64,000 nt of DNA from Flavobacterium sp. LPB0248 (GTDB lineage Bacteria; Bacteroidota; Bacteroidia; Flavobacteriales; Flavobacteriaceae), in NCBI RefSeq assembly GCF_013388355.1, contig NZ_CP058246.1, positions 434,001-498,000 on the forward strand, in the 5' to 3' direction. Below the pieces are notes generated by a model, which saw nothing but the letters and a program-made list of their open reading frames with translations, was not told the DNA's origin and ran no database searches. The position numbers and the translations under genes were made by a program. How positions within the stretch are numbered: position 1 is the first letter of the stretch; each line of letters opens with the position of its first letter. Shown in pieces: positions 19,256 through 27,086 of the stretch.

Positions 19256-20269
19256 TTAAAATTTGATAGCAATCTTTCCAATTGTTCGTCCAGACTCCAA
19301 AAGTTCGTGCGCTTTCTTAAGATTTTCAGCTGAAAGTCCATTTAAGGTTGCATTTAAAGTTGTTTTCAAAATGCCATCATCCAACAAATCTGCCACGATA
19401 TTTAAGATATTATGCTGTTCTACCATATCTTCAGTTTGGTACATAGATCGGGTGTACATCAATTCCCAAGAAAAAGACACGCTTTTGCTCTTTAATTTGG
19501 TTAATGCAACTGGATCGCTGCTACCTGTGATGGAGGCAATATGTCCTTGAGGTTTTATCAATTCGACCATGGTATCCCAATAAGCATTGGTATCTACAAA
19601 ATCTAAAATAAAGTCAACATACTCAAAACCAGCATCTCGAACAGAAGAAATTAAATCTTTATGATCTACCACAAAATCTGCTCCTTGCTGTTTGCACCAC
19701 GCAATTGTTTCTGGACGCGACGCTGTTGCAATAACAGTTAAACCCGCTATTTTCTTAGCCAATTGAATGGCAATCGAGCCTACTCCTCCTGCTCCGCCAA
19801 TAATCAGAATCGATTTTCCTTTATCCTTATCTGCCGTAATTCTGATTCTGTCAAATAAAATTTCCCAAGCAGTTAAAGCGGTTAACGGAATTACAGCTGC
19901 TTCTTCGATGCTTAACGATTTAGGTTTTCGGCCCACAATTCTTTCGTCAATAATCTGATATTCGGCATTGCTCCCCTGTTTGGTAATATCTCCTGCATAA
20001 TATACAGGATCTCCAACTTCAAACAAAGTAACATCTTGTCCGACAGCCTGAACAATTCCGACAGCATCCCAGCCAATAATTTTTGGAGTTTCAAGAACCG
20101 TATCTTTTGCGCTATTCTGGCGAATTTTAAAATCGACTGGATTTACTGAAATCGCATCAATTTTAACTAATAAATCGTGTGGCCCTGGAATTGGTTTTAC
20201 GGCTTCAAATTCGATAAAACTTTCTGGGTTTTCTATGGGTAATGATGTTTTAAATCCTACTGCTTTCAT
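19256..20269 (-). CDS. Zinc-type alcohol dehydrogenase-like NADPH:quinone reductase
   Basis: This is a 337-residue medium-chain dehydrogenase/reductase. A GroES-like domain covers about 1-125 (ISVNPVDFKIRQN, IGWDAVGIVQAVG), and a Rossmann domain with IIGGAGGVGSIAIQLAKK lies near 150-170. The catalytic zinc cysteines of true alcohol dehydrogenases are not evident, which fits the quinone-oxidoreductase branch (MDR, zinc-independent). Reduction of quinones or enones with NADPH is the usual activity. It is next to DoxX and divergent from a GNAT gene. A TATATTTG box at 20309-20302 lies 33 bp upstream of the start. Confidence 0.88.
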   Translation of the reverse strand: MKAVGFKTSLPIENPESFIEFEAVKPIPGPHDLLVKIDAISVNPVDFKIRQNSAKDTVLETPKIIGWDAVGIVQAVGQDVTLFEVGDPVYYAGDITKQGSNAEYQIIDERIVGRKPKSLSIEEAAVIPLTALTAWEILFDRIRITADKDKGKSILIIGGAGGVGSIAIQLAKKIAGLTVIATASRPETIAWCKQQGADFVVDHKDLISSVRDAGFEYVDFILDFVDTNAYWDTMVELIKPQGHIASITGSSDPVALTKLKSKSVSFSWELMYTRSMYQTEDMVEQHNILNIVADLLDDGILKTTLNATLNGLSAENLKKAHELLESGRTIGKIAIKF

Positions 20270-20301
20270 TTCTTTTTAATATTTAAATTAAAACTATACT
20301 A

Positions 20302-20309
20302 CAAATATA
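20302..20309 (-). promoter_or_regulatory. -7 box of the quinone reductase gene
   Basis: TATATTTG on the minus strand lies 33 bp before the start codon and matches TAnnTTTG. No clear TTTG is seen at the -33 spacing. Confidence 0.4.
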
Positions 20310-20404
20310 AGACGAGTTGAAATCTCTTAATTGGTATATATTGAGTGTATATTTGTATATATTCGGCAAATTTTTTTAACGCACATGAAATATTCTTTTT
20401 ATCC

Positions 20405-20473
20405 TCTCGCAGATTTTACAGATTGAGCAGATTTTTTAATTTCAAATCTGCTCAATCTGTAAAATCTGCGAGA
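20405..20473. repeat. Perfect 30-bp inverted repeat, family A
   Basis: The arms 20405-20434 and 20444-20473 are exact reverse complements over 30 bases, with a nine-base AT-rich loop. Each arm carries CGCAGATTTTACAGATT. It sits in the divergent region between the dehydrogenase and GNAT genes, and it is the best-preserved copy of family A. Such symmetry suggests a recent insertion or selection on the hairpin. Confidence 0.9.
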
Positions 20474-20545
20474 AAAAAATAAGCGCATAGAGATATAGTT
20501 TTTTTTCATTTTCAAAATCTGCCAATTCTGCTTATATCTTTTTAA

Positions 20546-20565
20546 TCCCGATAGCTATCGGGAGC
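20546..20565. repeat. 20-base palindromic word TCCCGATAGCTATCGGGAGC, copy 1
   Basis: This is an exact 18-base palindrome plus GC. The identical 20 bases recur at 25871-25890 and, inside a coding region, at 54523-54542. It lies 21 bp ahead of the -7 box of the GNAT gene. Confidence 0.85.
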
Positions 20566-20585
20566 GTAAAATAATTTTAAAGCCT

Positions 20586-20593
20586 TAAATTTG
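20586..20593 (+). promoter_or_regulatory. -7 box of the GNAT gene
   Basis: TAAATTTG lies 16 bp ahead of the ATG at 20610, so the leader would be only about ten bases. The -33 element is not recognisable, and its place is taken by the end of the palindromic word at 20546. Confidence 0.4.
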
Positions 20594-20609
20594 CTAAAAA
20601 TACTACACT

Positions 20610-21167
20610 ATGAATATCAGAAAAGCCGAAAAATCAGACTCAAAATATATTGCTCCTATATTATTATTAGCAATGGAAGACATTATCTATAAATTTATTG
20701 CAAAGGAAGATTACGCTGTAGCGAAAGATTTTCTGCAGCATTTTGTCGAAAGTGATAACAATCAGTATTCTTATCAAAACTGTTTTGTGGCAGAAGAGAA
20801 TAACGAAATCATTGGTGCAGTAAATATTTATAACGGTGCAGACATCGAAGAATTGCGCGCACCGATAATCGAATACGTTCGAAAAAACTACAATCCTGAC
20901 TTTGATCCAGAGTTAGAAACCCGTGCTGGAGAATATTATATTGATTCTTTAGGCGTGAATCCGAAATATCAGGGAAAAGGAATTGGTTCTCAATTATTGC
21001 AATTTTTGATTGATAAATACGTTCATAAAAATAAAGAGGTTTTAGGTCTGCTGGTTGAAGAGGACAATCCGAGTGCTAAAAAACTGTATTTAAAGCTTGG
21101 TTTTAAAGTAGTTGGAAACAAAACTTTGGTTAAGAAGAACCTGGAACATCTTCAAATCAAAAATTAA
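20610..21167 (+). CDS. GNAT family N-acetyltransferase
   Basis: This 185-residue acetyltransferase moves an acetyl group from acetyl-CoA to an unknown amine. The acetyl-CoA loop is clear in VNPKYQGKGIGSQLLQFL (about 122-139), preceded by the YYIDSLGV strand and followed by VEEDNPSAKKLYLKLGF, the usual C-terminal motif. The first half has an acidic insertion (NPDFDPELETRAGEYY). The substrate is unknown. A DoxX gene follows 7 bp later and is probably co-transcribed. Confidence 0.9.
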   Translation: MNIRKAEKSDSKYIAPILLLAMEDIIYKFIAKEDYAVAKDFLQHFVESDNNQYSYQNCFVAEENNEIIGAVNIYNGADIEELRAPIIEYVRKNYNPDFDPELETRAGEYYIDSLGVNPKYQGKGIGSQLLQFLIDKYVHKNKEVLGLLVEEDNPSAKKLYLKLGFKVVGNKTLVKKNLEHLQIKN

Positions 21168-21174
21168 TTATAGA

Positions 21175-21609
21175 ATGAAAAACATCACAATATTAGAAGC
21201 AGGTTTAATTTTAAGAATAGTTTTAGGAATCACAATGCTTTCGGCCGTAGCAGACCGATTTGGAGTTTGGGGCGCACCGGGATCTAACGCAGTCGCCTGG
21301 GGAAATTGGGAAAACTTTGTTATCTACACACAAACCCTAAATTCTTTTGCCAACAAAGCCACAGCAGAAATTCTGGCAGGAGTTGCCACTTTCTTTGAAG
21401 TTTTACTGAGTCTTCTACTATTATTTGGTTTTAAAACTAGACTTGCCGCTTTAGGAACTACCATTTTAATGTTCTTTTTTGCTTTTGCCATGTCGGTTTC
21501 CGTTTCTGTAAAAGCGCCTCTTGATTATTCTGTTTGGACAAGTTGTGCGGCAGCTTTACTATTGGCTAATATTGGAAAAACGTCTTACGCTGTTGACAAT
21601 AGAATATAG
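21175..21609 (+). CDS. DoxX-like membrane protein
   Basis: This 144-residue protein has four hydrophobic segments (LILRIVLGITMLSAVADRFG, ATFFEVLLSLLLLFGF, LGTTILMFFFAFAMSVSV, SCAAALLLANIG) arranged as in DoxX proteins. The start at 21175 is preferred over the open frame back to 21112, which overlaps the GNAT gene and adds a charged, non-membrane segment. It is co-directional with the GNAT gene 7 bp upstream. Its role is unknown. Confidence 0.85.
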   Translation: MKNITILEAGLILRIVLGITMLSAVADRFGVWGAPGSNAVAWGNWENFVIYTQTLNSFANKATAEILAGVATFFEVLLSLLLLFGFKTRLAALGTTILMFFFAFAMSVSVSVKAPLDYSVWTSCAAALLLANIGKTSYAVDNRI

Positions 21610-21612
21610 TTT

Positions 21613-21757
21613 TTTAGGTTGATGGTTTTTGGTTGATAGTTGATGGGTTAAAAATTTTTCACTATCAACCAAAAACTATCAACCAAAAACTATCAACTAT
21701 CAACTATCAACTATCAACTATCAACTATCAACTATCAACTATCAACCAAAAAAATCA
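21613..21757. repeat. Heptanucleotide tandem repeat AACTATC inside an inverted repeat, family E
   Basis: Eight exact head-to-tail copies of AACTATC span 21688-21743. They are preceded by AACTATCAACCAAAAACTATC and its inverse (GTTTTTGGTTGATAGTT near 21626). The whole block lies between convergent genes. Short frames across it are repeat artefacts. Confidence 0.85.
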
Positions 21758-21759
21758 AT

Positions 21760-22260
21760 TCAAATCTTTTTTCGGAAATAAATTCGTTTTGGAAATTGAT
21801 CTTCCCTACTTTCTTCCAAATCAAATTCTTCGTAATTTAATGATCGTAATATGTCAATTAAAGCAGTATCTGCGGCAAAAGTTTTCACCCAGATTAGATC
21901 GTGTTTTCGCTGGTAAGCAATTTCTTCTGAACGTTTAATAAGCGCTTTTAAATCTTCTTCATCAAAATAAATAATCTCACTTAGATTAATTGCTTTTGAC
22001 GCTCCTAGATTTTCGTTTAATATTCTCGACGAATCCAATTTTAAATAAGATTGTGGTGCTTCACCAAGATATGCCATTAGAATTTCGATCGAAAAATCAT
22101 TCTGAATTCGAAACAATTCTTTTTGAGAAAGATGCTGCTCTGCATATTTTTCTCCCAAATCTTTTTCCCTAAATAAATTGGTATAAAACTGAACGGCTTT
22201 GTCTTCCATCCAAGAGACATTATCGTTAATGATGACAACAAATTTTGCAATTTTACTCAT
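21760..22260 (-). CDS. Hypothetical protein, possibly a small GNAT-like protein
   Basis: This 166-residue soluble protein has no signal peptide or membrane helix. Features visible are an acidic middle (SEIIYFDEEDLKALIKRSEEIA), a WVKTFAADTALIDILRSLNYEEFDLEE segment and a final RIYFRKKI. That order (strand, helix, then a Y-E-x-F-like turn and a last basic strand) is reminiscent of the C-terminal half of degenerate acetyltransferases, but I cannot see the acetyl-CoA loop. The stop codon is close to the tandem repeat. The function is not assigned. Confidence 0.6.
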   Translation of the reverse strand: MSKIAKFVVIINDNVSWMEDKAVQFYTNLFREKDLGEKYAEQHLSQKELFRIQNDFSIEILMAYLGEAPQSYLKLDSSRILNENLGASKAINLSEIIYFDEEDLKALIKRSEEIAYQRKHDLIWVKTFAADTALIDILRSLNYEEFDLEESREDQFPKRIYFRKKI

Positions 22261-22360
22261 TTCTTTTCCTTTTTAATAAAAGAGCAAAGTTGTACCGATT
22301 ATAGGTCTGAAAAAAGAGCGATACGGCTTCAAAATTGTGCAAAATGTCGGAAACCTTATT

Positions 22361-23224
22361 TTAATCGTTTTGTTTTTTCCGATATTCTAAAGGCGAAATT
22401 CCTTCGTAGTTTTTAAAGAATCTTCCAAAAACAGATTGATCAGTAAAATGGAGTAAATCGCTTATCTGATTGATGGACATTTTTTTATGCTGCAATAAAA
22501 CTTTGGCTTCCAGAATCACCATTTCGCTAATCCAGTCACTCGCAGTCTTACCGCTGTGTTTTTTAATGACTTCAGACAAATATTTTCGGCTTACATTTAG
22601 TTTATCAGCATAATGCTGTACCGTTCTAAAATTCAAAAAGTCCTTAAATAGCAGTTCTTTAAACTGTTCGAATAAAGAATTGTGCGTTTCTGTAATGCTC
22701 TTTTCTTCCTGAATAGCGTCAATTTCAAAAATTAAAATATACAGATAACTTCTCAAAATAGAAGCTTGATTCTTAGATCTGTTTTCTGATGCTTCTTTAA
22801 TTAAATTAAAAATGCGTTCAAATTTATTTTCATCTGTTTTGGCAAGTTGTGACAAATGACTATGATGATTTTCAAAGAAATCATATTGGGCAAGAAAAAA
22901 CACATTTGTCTGATTTTCGAGAAAAAAATGCGGCTTAAAAAATATAATATCAATTAAAATTTCGTCATCATTTTTAGAAAAACTTCTTATTACTGATGGT
23001 CCCAAAGTAATAAGAGCTGGTGCGTGAACGACTTTTTTTTCGAGTCCCGTCTGCATGATTATGCTTCCTTTTCTCAGAAATTCAATTGCATAACTTTCTG
23101 CACGGTAAGGTTCGCTGATATAAGGATGCTCGCTTGTCTGGATATAGAAATACTCTTTCTGATCTGCATTAGAAAACAAACTCTTATGATGCGTTAAGGA
23201 ATAAGTGAGGATTTTATTCTTCAA
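22361..23224 (-). CDS. AraC family transcriptional regulator
   Basis: This 287-residue regulator has an N-terminal cupin-like ligand domain (about 1-160) and a C-terminal double helix-turn-helix at about 190-285 (VQHYADKLNVSRKYLSEVIKKHSGKTASDWI; ISDLLHFTDQSVFGRFFKNYEGISPLEYRKKQ). It is divergent from the TauE/DUF1634 genes, which are candidate targets. A TATATTTG box at 23263-23256 lies 32 bp upstream of the start. The ligand is unknown. Confidence 0.92.
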   Translation of the reverse strand: MKNKILTYSLTHHKSLFSNADQKEYFYIQTSEHPYISEPYRAESYAIEFLRKGSIIMQTGLEKKVVHAPALITLGPSVIRSFSKNDDEILIDIIFFKPHFFLENQTNVFFLAQYDFFENHHSHLSQLAKTDENKFERIFNLIKEASENRSKNQASILRSYLYILIFEIDAIQEEKSITETHNSLFEQFKELLFKDFLNFRTVQHYADKLNVSRKYLSEVIKKHSGKTASDWISEMVILEAKVLLQHKKMSINQISDLLHFTDQSVFGRFFKNYEGISPLEYRKKQND

Positions 23225-23255
23225 GACTGCTTTTTTTTGGTAATCATTATCATTT

Positions 23256-23263
23256 CAAATATA
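23256..23263 (-). promoter_or_regulatory. -7 box of the AraC gene
   Basis: TATATTTG on the minus strand lies 32 bp before the start codon. The -33 region is a poly-A/T tract with no clear TTTG. Confidence 0.4.
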
Positions 23264-23274
23264 CCTTTTTTTTA

Positions 23275-23450
23275 GTTTTCAGTCGCAGTTTTTAGTCTCA
23301 GTCACAGTCTCAGTTTGCGGTCTTTGCGGTAAGAACAGGTGTCTTTGTAAAAGTTTGAAACTTTGACAAAACTTCTCGACTCTAAAGCTAACTGAGACCG
23401 AAAACTAAAAAACTTAACACTGCGACTGCGACTGAAAACTGTATACTAAA
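23275..23450. repeat. Interspersed inverted repeat, family F (CAGTCGCAGT)
   Basis: The outer arms TTTTCAGTCGCAGTTTTTAG and CTGCGACTGCGACTGAAAA face each other. Inner words (GTCTCAGT, ACTGAGAC) and a GTCTTTGCGGTAAG remnant lie between. It occupies most of the divergent gap between the AraC and TauE genes. No gene was seen in it. Confidence 0.7.
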
Positions 23451-23535
23451 AAATTTTTAAGGTATATTTAAGGTCATAAAGCTGTTTCTAACAAATTTGT
23501 ATTCGTAAATTAGCAAATACAAAAACATATCTTAA

Positions 23536-24372
23536 ATGACAATACTTACCTTTACGCTTATAATGATTCTAGGAGCTTTTTTAGCTGGTTTTATCGGTTC
23601 ATTATCAGGCTTGGGCGGAGGAATTATCATCATTCCGCTTCTCACCATTATTCTCGGTGTCGATATTCATTATGCCATTGGAGCTGCTTTAGTCTCTGTT
23701 ATCGCCACTTCTTCGGGTTCTGCTGCAGCTTATGTAAAAGAAGGAATCACCAACATGCGAATGGGAATTTTTCTCGAAATCGCCACTACAATTGGAGCCG
23801 TTTGCGGAGCCTTGCTTTCGACTATTGCCCCAACTTCTTTTATAGCCGTTTTGTTTGGTTTAACGCTGATTTTCTCTGCTATTAATTCGCTTCGAAAAAA
23901 AGAAGAACATATTGTTTTAGAATCTAGTCCGCTGGCTAAAAAGCTAAAATTGGACGGAACTTATCCTACTCACGACGGTGAAGTTGTAAAATACGGAACC
24001 AAAAATGTAATTGGCGGTTTTAGTATGATGGGTGTTGCCGGAATGATGTCTGGACTGCTCGGAATTGGTTCTGGTGCTTTTAAAGTAATTGCAATGGACA
24101 ATATTATGCGTGTTCCTTTTAAAGTTTCTACCACAACCAGTAATTTTATGATGGGTGTTACGGCAATGGCAAGTTCTGTAATTTATATTCAGAAAGGATA
24201 TATTGAACCTGGAATCTGTATGCCAGTTGTAATTGGAGTTTTGTTTGGAGCTATGGCTGGAGCCAAAATATTGGTACGAACAAATCCGAAGAAATTGAGA
24301 ATATTTTTTGCCTGCTTGATTTTTGTTTTGGCAATCAATATGATTTATAACGGACTAAATGGAAAAATCTAA
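23536..24372 (+). CDS. TauE/SafE family anion exporter
   Basis: This 278-residue membrane protein of the sulfite/organosulfonate exporter family has about eight hydrophobic helices in two repeats. Each repeat begins with the glycine-rich family motif: GFIGSLSGLGGGIIIIPLLTIILG near residue 17 and GVAGMMSGLLGIGSGAFKV near 172. It probably exports a sulfur-containing anion or related organic acid. It overlaps the next gene by 14 bp, and TauE-DUF1634 pairs are a recurring arrangement. Confidence 0.9.
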   Translation: MTILTFTLIMILGAFLAGFIGSLSGLGGGIIIIPLLTIILGVDIHYAIGAALVSVIATSSGSAAAYVKEGITNMRMGIFLEIATTIGAVCGALLSTIAPTSFIAVLFGLTLIFSAINSLRKKEEHIVLESSPLAKKLKLDGTYPTHDGEVVKYGTKNVIGGFSMMGVAGMMSGLLGIGSGAFKVIAMDNIMRVPFKVSTTTSNFMMGVTAMASSVIYIQKGYIEPGICMPVVIGVLFGAMAGAKILVRTNPKKLRIFFACLIFVLAINMIYNGLNGKI

Positions 24373-24766
24373 TATGGTACAGGAAGAAAAATTTGGAGAA
24401 AAAGATTTTCAGACAATTATAGGAAACTTGCTTCGTTACGGAGTTTGGATTTCGTTATCGGTAGCTTTCATTGGCGGAATTGTTTATTTGATTCATAACG
24501 GAAATCAGATTGAGGATTATTCTGTTTTTAAAGAAAACGACCGAAATATTTTTGAAGTAATCGCCGCAATTTACAACGGAGCAATTCAAGGAAACGGAGA
24601 ATCGTTAATATTTACAGGAATTATTTTCTTGTTTATGACACCTGTTTTACGTGTATTGCTTTCGTTATTTTCATTTTTATTGGAAAAAGATTACTTATAC
24701 GTTGGCATTACATTAATTGTAATCTTGATTATCATTATCAGTATATCTTTTGGTTTCTCACATTAA
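24359..24766 (+). CDS. DUF1634 membrane protein, partner of the TauE exporter
   Basis: This 135-residue protein has three hydrophobic segments (YGVWISLSVAFIGGIVYLIH, SLIFTGIIFLFMTPVLRVLLSLFSF, YVGITLIVILIIIISISFGF). It matches the layout of DUF1634 proteins, which are usually encoded next to TauE/SafE transporters. The ATG at 24359 overlaps the exporter gene by 14 bp. A second ATG at 24374 follows the exporter stop by one base and is equally plausible. It is likely a subunit or assembly partner of the exporter, which is an inference from synteny. Confidence 0.82.
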   Translation: MEKSNMVQEEKFGEKDFQTIIGNLLRYGVWISLSVAFIGGIVYLIHNGNQIEDYSVFKENDRNIFEVIAAIYNGAIQGNGESLIFTGIIFLFMTPVLRVLLSLFSFLLEKDYLYVGITLIVILIIIISISFGFSH

Positions 24767-24830
24767 AAAAATTGTAGATTGTAGATTTAAGATTGTAGAA
24801 TTTGGAATTTAAATATTGAAATTTAAAAAT

Positions 24831-25853
24831 ATGGAAATAGGAATAGACAGTTTTGCTTCGGCAATGTATGGCGATAACAATACTCTGAGCAGTGTTGATG
24901 CTATGGAACAGCTACTGCAGCGAATTGAATTTGCAGATCAGGCTGGTCTAGATGTTTTCGGAATTGGAGAACATCATAAAAAAGAGTTTTTAGATTCTGC
25001 TACGGTTGTTATTTTGAGTGCAGCTGCTGCAAGAACAAAAAATATCCGACTGGCAAGTGCTGTTTCGGTTTTAAGCGCTGCAGATCCTGTTAGGGTTTAT
25101 CAAAGTTTTGCGACTTTAGATTTAATTTCGAAAGGAAGAGCCGAAATTGTGGTTGGTCGCGGTTCTTCTATTGAGGCTTATCCCCTTTTTGGATTTAATC
25201 TGAATGATTATGATAAGCTTTTCAGCGAAAAACTAGACTTGCTTTTGCAGATTCGTGACAACGAGTTTGTAAACTGGGAAGGAAAATTTCGTCCTGCCAT
25301 AAATAATTTACCAGTTTATCCGAGAGCAATACAAGAGAAATTGCCTATTTGGCTTGGAGTTGGCGGTACTCCCGAATCTTTTATAAGAGCTGGATCACTT
25401 GGGCTTCCGTTAATGGTTGCTGTTATTGGCGGACAAACACATCGTTTTAAACCTTTAGTTGATTTATATCGTGAAACAGGAAAAGCTGCGGGTTATAAAC
25501 CAAATGAATTAAAAGTCGGTTTGCATTCGCCTGGATATGTTGGCACTACAACAGAAAAAGCAATTGAAGAATACTATCCTGGTTATGCCGAATTATGGAC
25601 TAAATTAGGATTCGAAAGAGGCTGGCCACCAGTAACAAAAGGCAAATTTGATGGATTAATTGATGATCTAGGCGTTTTAATTGTCGGAGGTCCGGAAAGA
25701 GCTGCAGAGAAAATTCTTCGTCATAGTGAAGCACTTGGAGGCGTAGATCGATTTACCTTCCAAATGGATAATGCTGGATTAACGCATAAACAATTAATGA
25801 ATGCGATTGAATTGATTGGCACAAAATTGATTCCTTTAATTAAGAAGGGATAA
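24831..25853 (+). CDS. LLM class flavin-dependent oxidoreductase
   Basis: This 340-residue luciferase-like monooxygenase has a TIM barrel opening with MEIGIDSFASAMYG, a DVFGIGEHHKKEF strand, the conserved RIEIVVGRGS-type segment (KGRAEIVVGRGSS) and VGGPERAAEKI near the C-terminus. These enzymes use reduced FMN or F420 to oxidise varied substrates, and the substrate here is unknown. I start it at the ATG 24831, because the frame extends upstream only to a TTG at 24816. It follows the DUF1634 gene by 64 bp. Confidence 0.88.
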   Translation: MEIGIDSFASAMYGDNNTLSSVDAMEQLLQRIEFADQAGLDVFGIGEHHKKEFLDSATVVILSAAAARTKNIRLASAVSVLSAADPVRVYQSFATLDLISKGRAEIVVGRGSSIEAYPLFGFNLNDYDKLFSEKLDLLLQIRDNEFVNWEGKFRPAINNLPVYPRAIQEKLPIWLGVGGTPESFIRAGSLGLPLMVAVIGGQTHRFKPLVDLYRETGKAAGYKPNELKVGLHSPGYVGTTTEKAIEEYYPGYAELWTKLGFERGWPPVTKGKFDGLIDDLGVLIVGGPERAAEKILRHSEALGGVDRFTFQMDNAGLTHKQLMNAIELIGTKLIPLIKKG

Positions 25854-25870
25854 ATTATTAATCTCGTAAT

Positions 25871-25890
25871 TCCCGATAGCTATCGGGAGC
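25871..25890. repeat. 20-base palindromic word TCCCGATAGCTATCGGGAGC, copy 2
   Basis: Identical to 20546-20565 and 54523-54542. It is followed by TAAGACGCAAAGATTTTTTT, a fragment of family C. It sits at the 3' end of the LLM oxidoreductase gene. Confidence 0.85.
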
Positions 25891-26254
25891 TAAGACGCAA
25901 AGATTTTTTTTTAAAATTGAATAGCATCTAGCTTAAACTGAATGAAAATATAGAACAAATATTAAAGACTTTCTCGTCCTTAATTTGCGCCAATTCTTAT
26001 CATTTATACAAAATAACTAATAAATTCCTATAAAAATAAAACAATGTATAAACGTTATAATAACTCGCGTTTTTAAGGCCAAAATATTACTTCCAAATTG
26101 GAAAAATCGTATAAAAACCTTATCTTTATATCCATAATTTCAATCAACAATACCTCGCGAAGTCCTGATTTTACGGATATCCGTTAAAAAAAGCGCTTTT
26201 TTTTCGTATAATTTATACGAATATCAAAGTATGTTTTGTACATTTGCAATGTTC
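25891..26254. other. AT-rich intergenic stretch, no gene seen
   Basis: No convincing frame is present. A 17-base palindrome, TCGTATAATTTATACGA, lies at 26205-26221, and a perfect rightward -7 box (TACATTTG, 26239-26246) follows it without a matching -33 element. These could be an operator and promoter or chance in AT-rich DNA. Confidence 0.4.
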
Positions 26255-26301
26255 TTATAAAAACAAGAAAACCTCAAATGTGCCTAGGAACACAAATGAG
26301 G
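26255..26301 (-). terminator. Terminator of the orphan small transcription unit
   Basis: On the minus strand CCTCATTTGTG (26301-26291) folds with CACATTTGAGG (26282-26272), with a two-base internal mismatch, and is followed by TTTTCTTGTTTTT. It lies 34 bp after the stop of the small gene. Confidence 0.65.
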
Positions 26302-26334
26302 CTTCAAGTCTGATTATTTAATGACAATCAAAAG

Positions 26335-26547
26335 TCAATTGATTATACTACTTAGAAAATCCATCAATGTGTGGCAAGCACTATAAACGGATTCTTTTGG
26401 TATAAATCTAATTAGCGAACTAAATAGAGTAATCCATGTATTGGAAGACAAGGAATTTGATACTACTTTGTTTTGAGTACCTAAAGCTTTTTGGTTATTA
26501 GCTTTCTTCGCTTTTTGGGCGGACTTCTTTTTTCTGTTTTTACACAT
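26335..26547 (-). CDS. Small basic hypothetical protein of an orphan transcription unit
   Basis: This is a 70-residue frame. The first 28 residues are strongly basic (MCKNRKKKSAQKAKKANNQK), and the C-terminal part is uncharged and mildly hydrophobic (NTWITLFSSLIRFIPKE, LMDFLSSIIN). It resembles no family I recognise. The reason to list it is its context: a perfect consensus promoter at 26699-26729, a leader of about 145 nt, this frame, then a terminator. A second frame (26481-26621) starts earlier in the same transcript and overlaps it in another phase, so either, both or neither may be translated. Confidence 0.4.
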   Translation of the reverse strand: MCKNRKKKSAQKAKKANNQKALGTQNKVVSNSLSSNTWITLFSSLIRFIPKESVYSACHTLMDFLSSIIN

Positions 26548-26621
26548 ATTATTAAATTTATTAAATGATCACGACATCTTACGGAGTCGCCACGGTCTTG
26601 AAAATGATTTTTGGTTTTCAT
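26481..26621 (-). CDS. Possible leader ORF overlapping the small basic gene
   Basis: A 46-residue frame starts at the first ATG of the predicted transcript (MKTKNHFQDRGDSVRCRDHL) and ends KKRRKLITKKL. It overlaps the 26335-26547 gene by 67 bp out of phase. Its ATG is preceded by an AT-rich leader typical of genes in this window. It could be a regulatory leader peptide or the real product. Confidence 0.3.
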   Translation of the reverse strand: MKTKNHFQDRGDSVRCRDHLINLIICVKTEKRSPPKKRRKLITKKL

Positions 26622-26698
26622 AATGATAATATTTATTTGTTATACTTTGGATTAATATGAACTTTCCGATGCCTAGTATTTAGGAAATTCATACGATG

Positions 26699-26729
26699 CA
26701 AATGTACGCCAAAACTTTAACACCTCAAA
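26699..26729 (-). promoter_or_regulatory. Promoter of the orphan small transcription unit
   Basis: On the minus strand TTTG (26729-26726) is followed after exactly 19 bases by TACATTTG (26706-26699). It is an exact match to the Bacteroidota consensus at the preferred spacing, among the best in the window. Transcription would begin near 26692. Confidence 0.7.
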
Positions 26730-26814
26730 GTCAAATTTTAGCAATTATTTTATTGTAATTTATTTTTTTTTCATTATATTAAACTAAATATTTGATTTTT
26801 AATTATTTAATAAG

Positions 26815-26860
26815 AAAAAAAAGATGCAAATTATTTTCAGATAATTTGCATCTTTTTTTT
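26815..26860. terminator. Strong bidirectional terminator hairpin
   Basis: AAGATGCAAATTAT (26821-26834) pairs perfectly over 14 bases with ATAATTTGCATCTT (26841-26854) across a six-base loop. An A tract precedes it and a T tract follows, so it can stop transcription from both sides. It isolates the small unit from the siderophore receptor gene. Confidence 0.85.
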
Positions 26861-27012
26861 TCTGAATGAAATAACTTACCAAATACATACATACTTTTAT
26901 GTAAAATCAATTTTATCTATCATTTAAAAACATTCTTACAAAAAGTGTTTTTTTTTATTAGTTAAGCATTTAAATTTACGCAGGTAAACTCAGTACATTA
27001 CTTTAGCAACTC
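26861..27012. other. Intergenic stretch between two terminators
   Basis: AT-rich sequence lies between two intrinsic terminators with no ATG-initiated frame of note. I see nothing further in it. Confidence 0.4.
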
Positions 27013-27050
27013 AAAAAAAAGCATCCAACATAATCGTCAGATGCTTTTTT
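27013..27050 (-). terminator. Terminator of the siderophore receptor gene
   Basis: AAAGCATC (27018-27025) pairs with GATGCTTT (27040-27047). On the minus strand the hairpin is followed by a run of T. It lies about 40 bp after the receptor stop codon. Confidence 0.75.
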
Positions 27051-27086
27051 GTGTGATTTGTAATTTTTCAACTAAAACAAATCGAT

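Noticed and set aside
21633..21938. 101-residue plus-strand frame rich in repeated TINYQLS segments
   Set aside because: It is the translation of the AACTATC tandem repeat running into the antisense of the 21760-22260 gene.
26239..26246. TACATTTG box reading rightward as a promoter of a separate plus-strand RNA
   Set aside because: There is no TTTG at the required distance, and the hairpin that follows is better explained as the terminator of the minus-strand unit.
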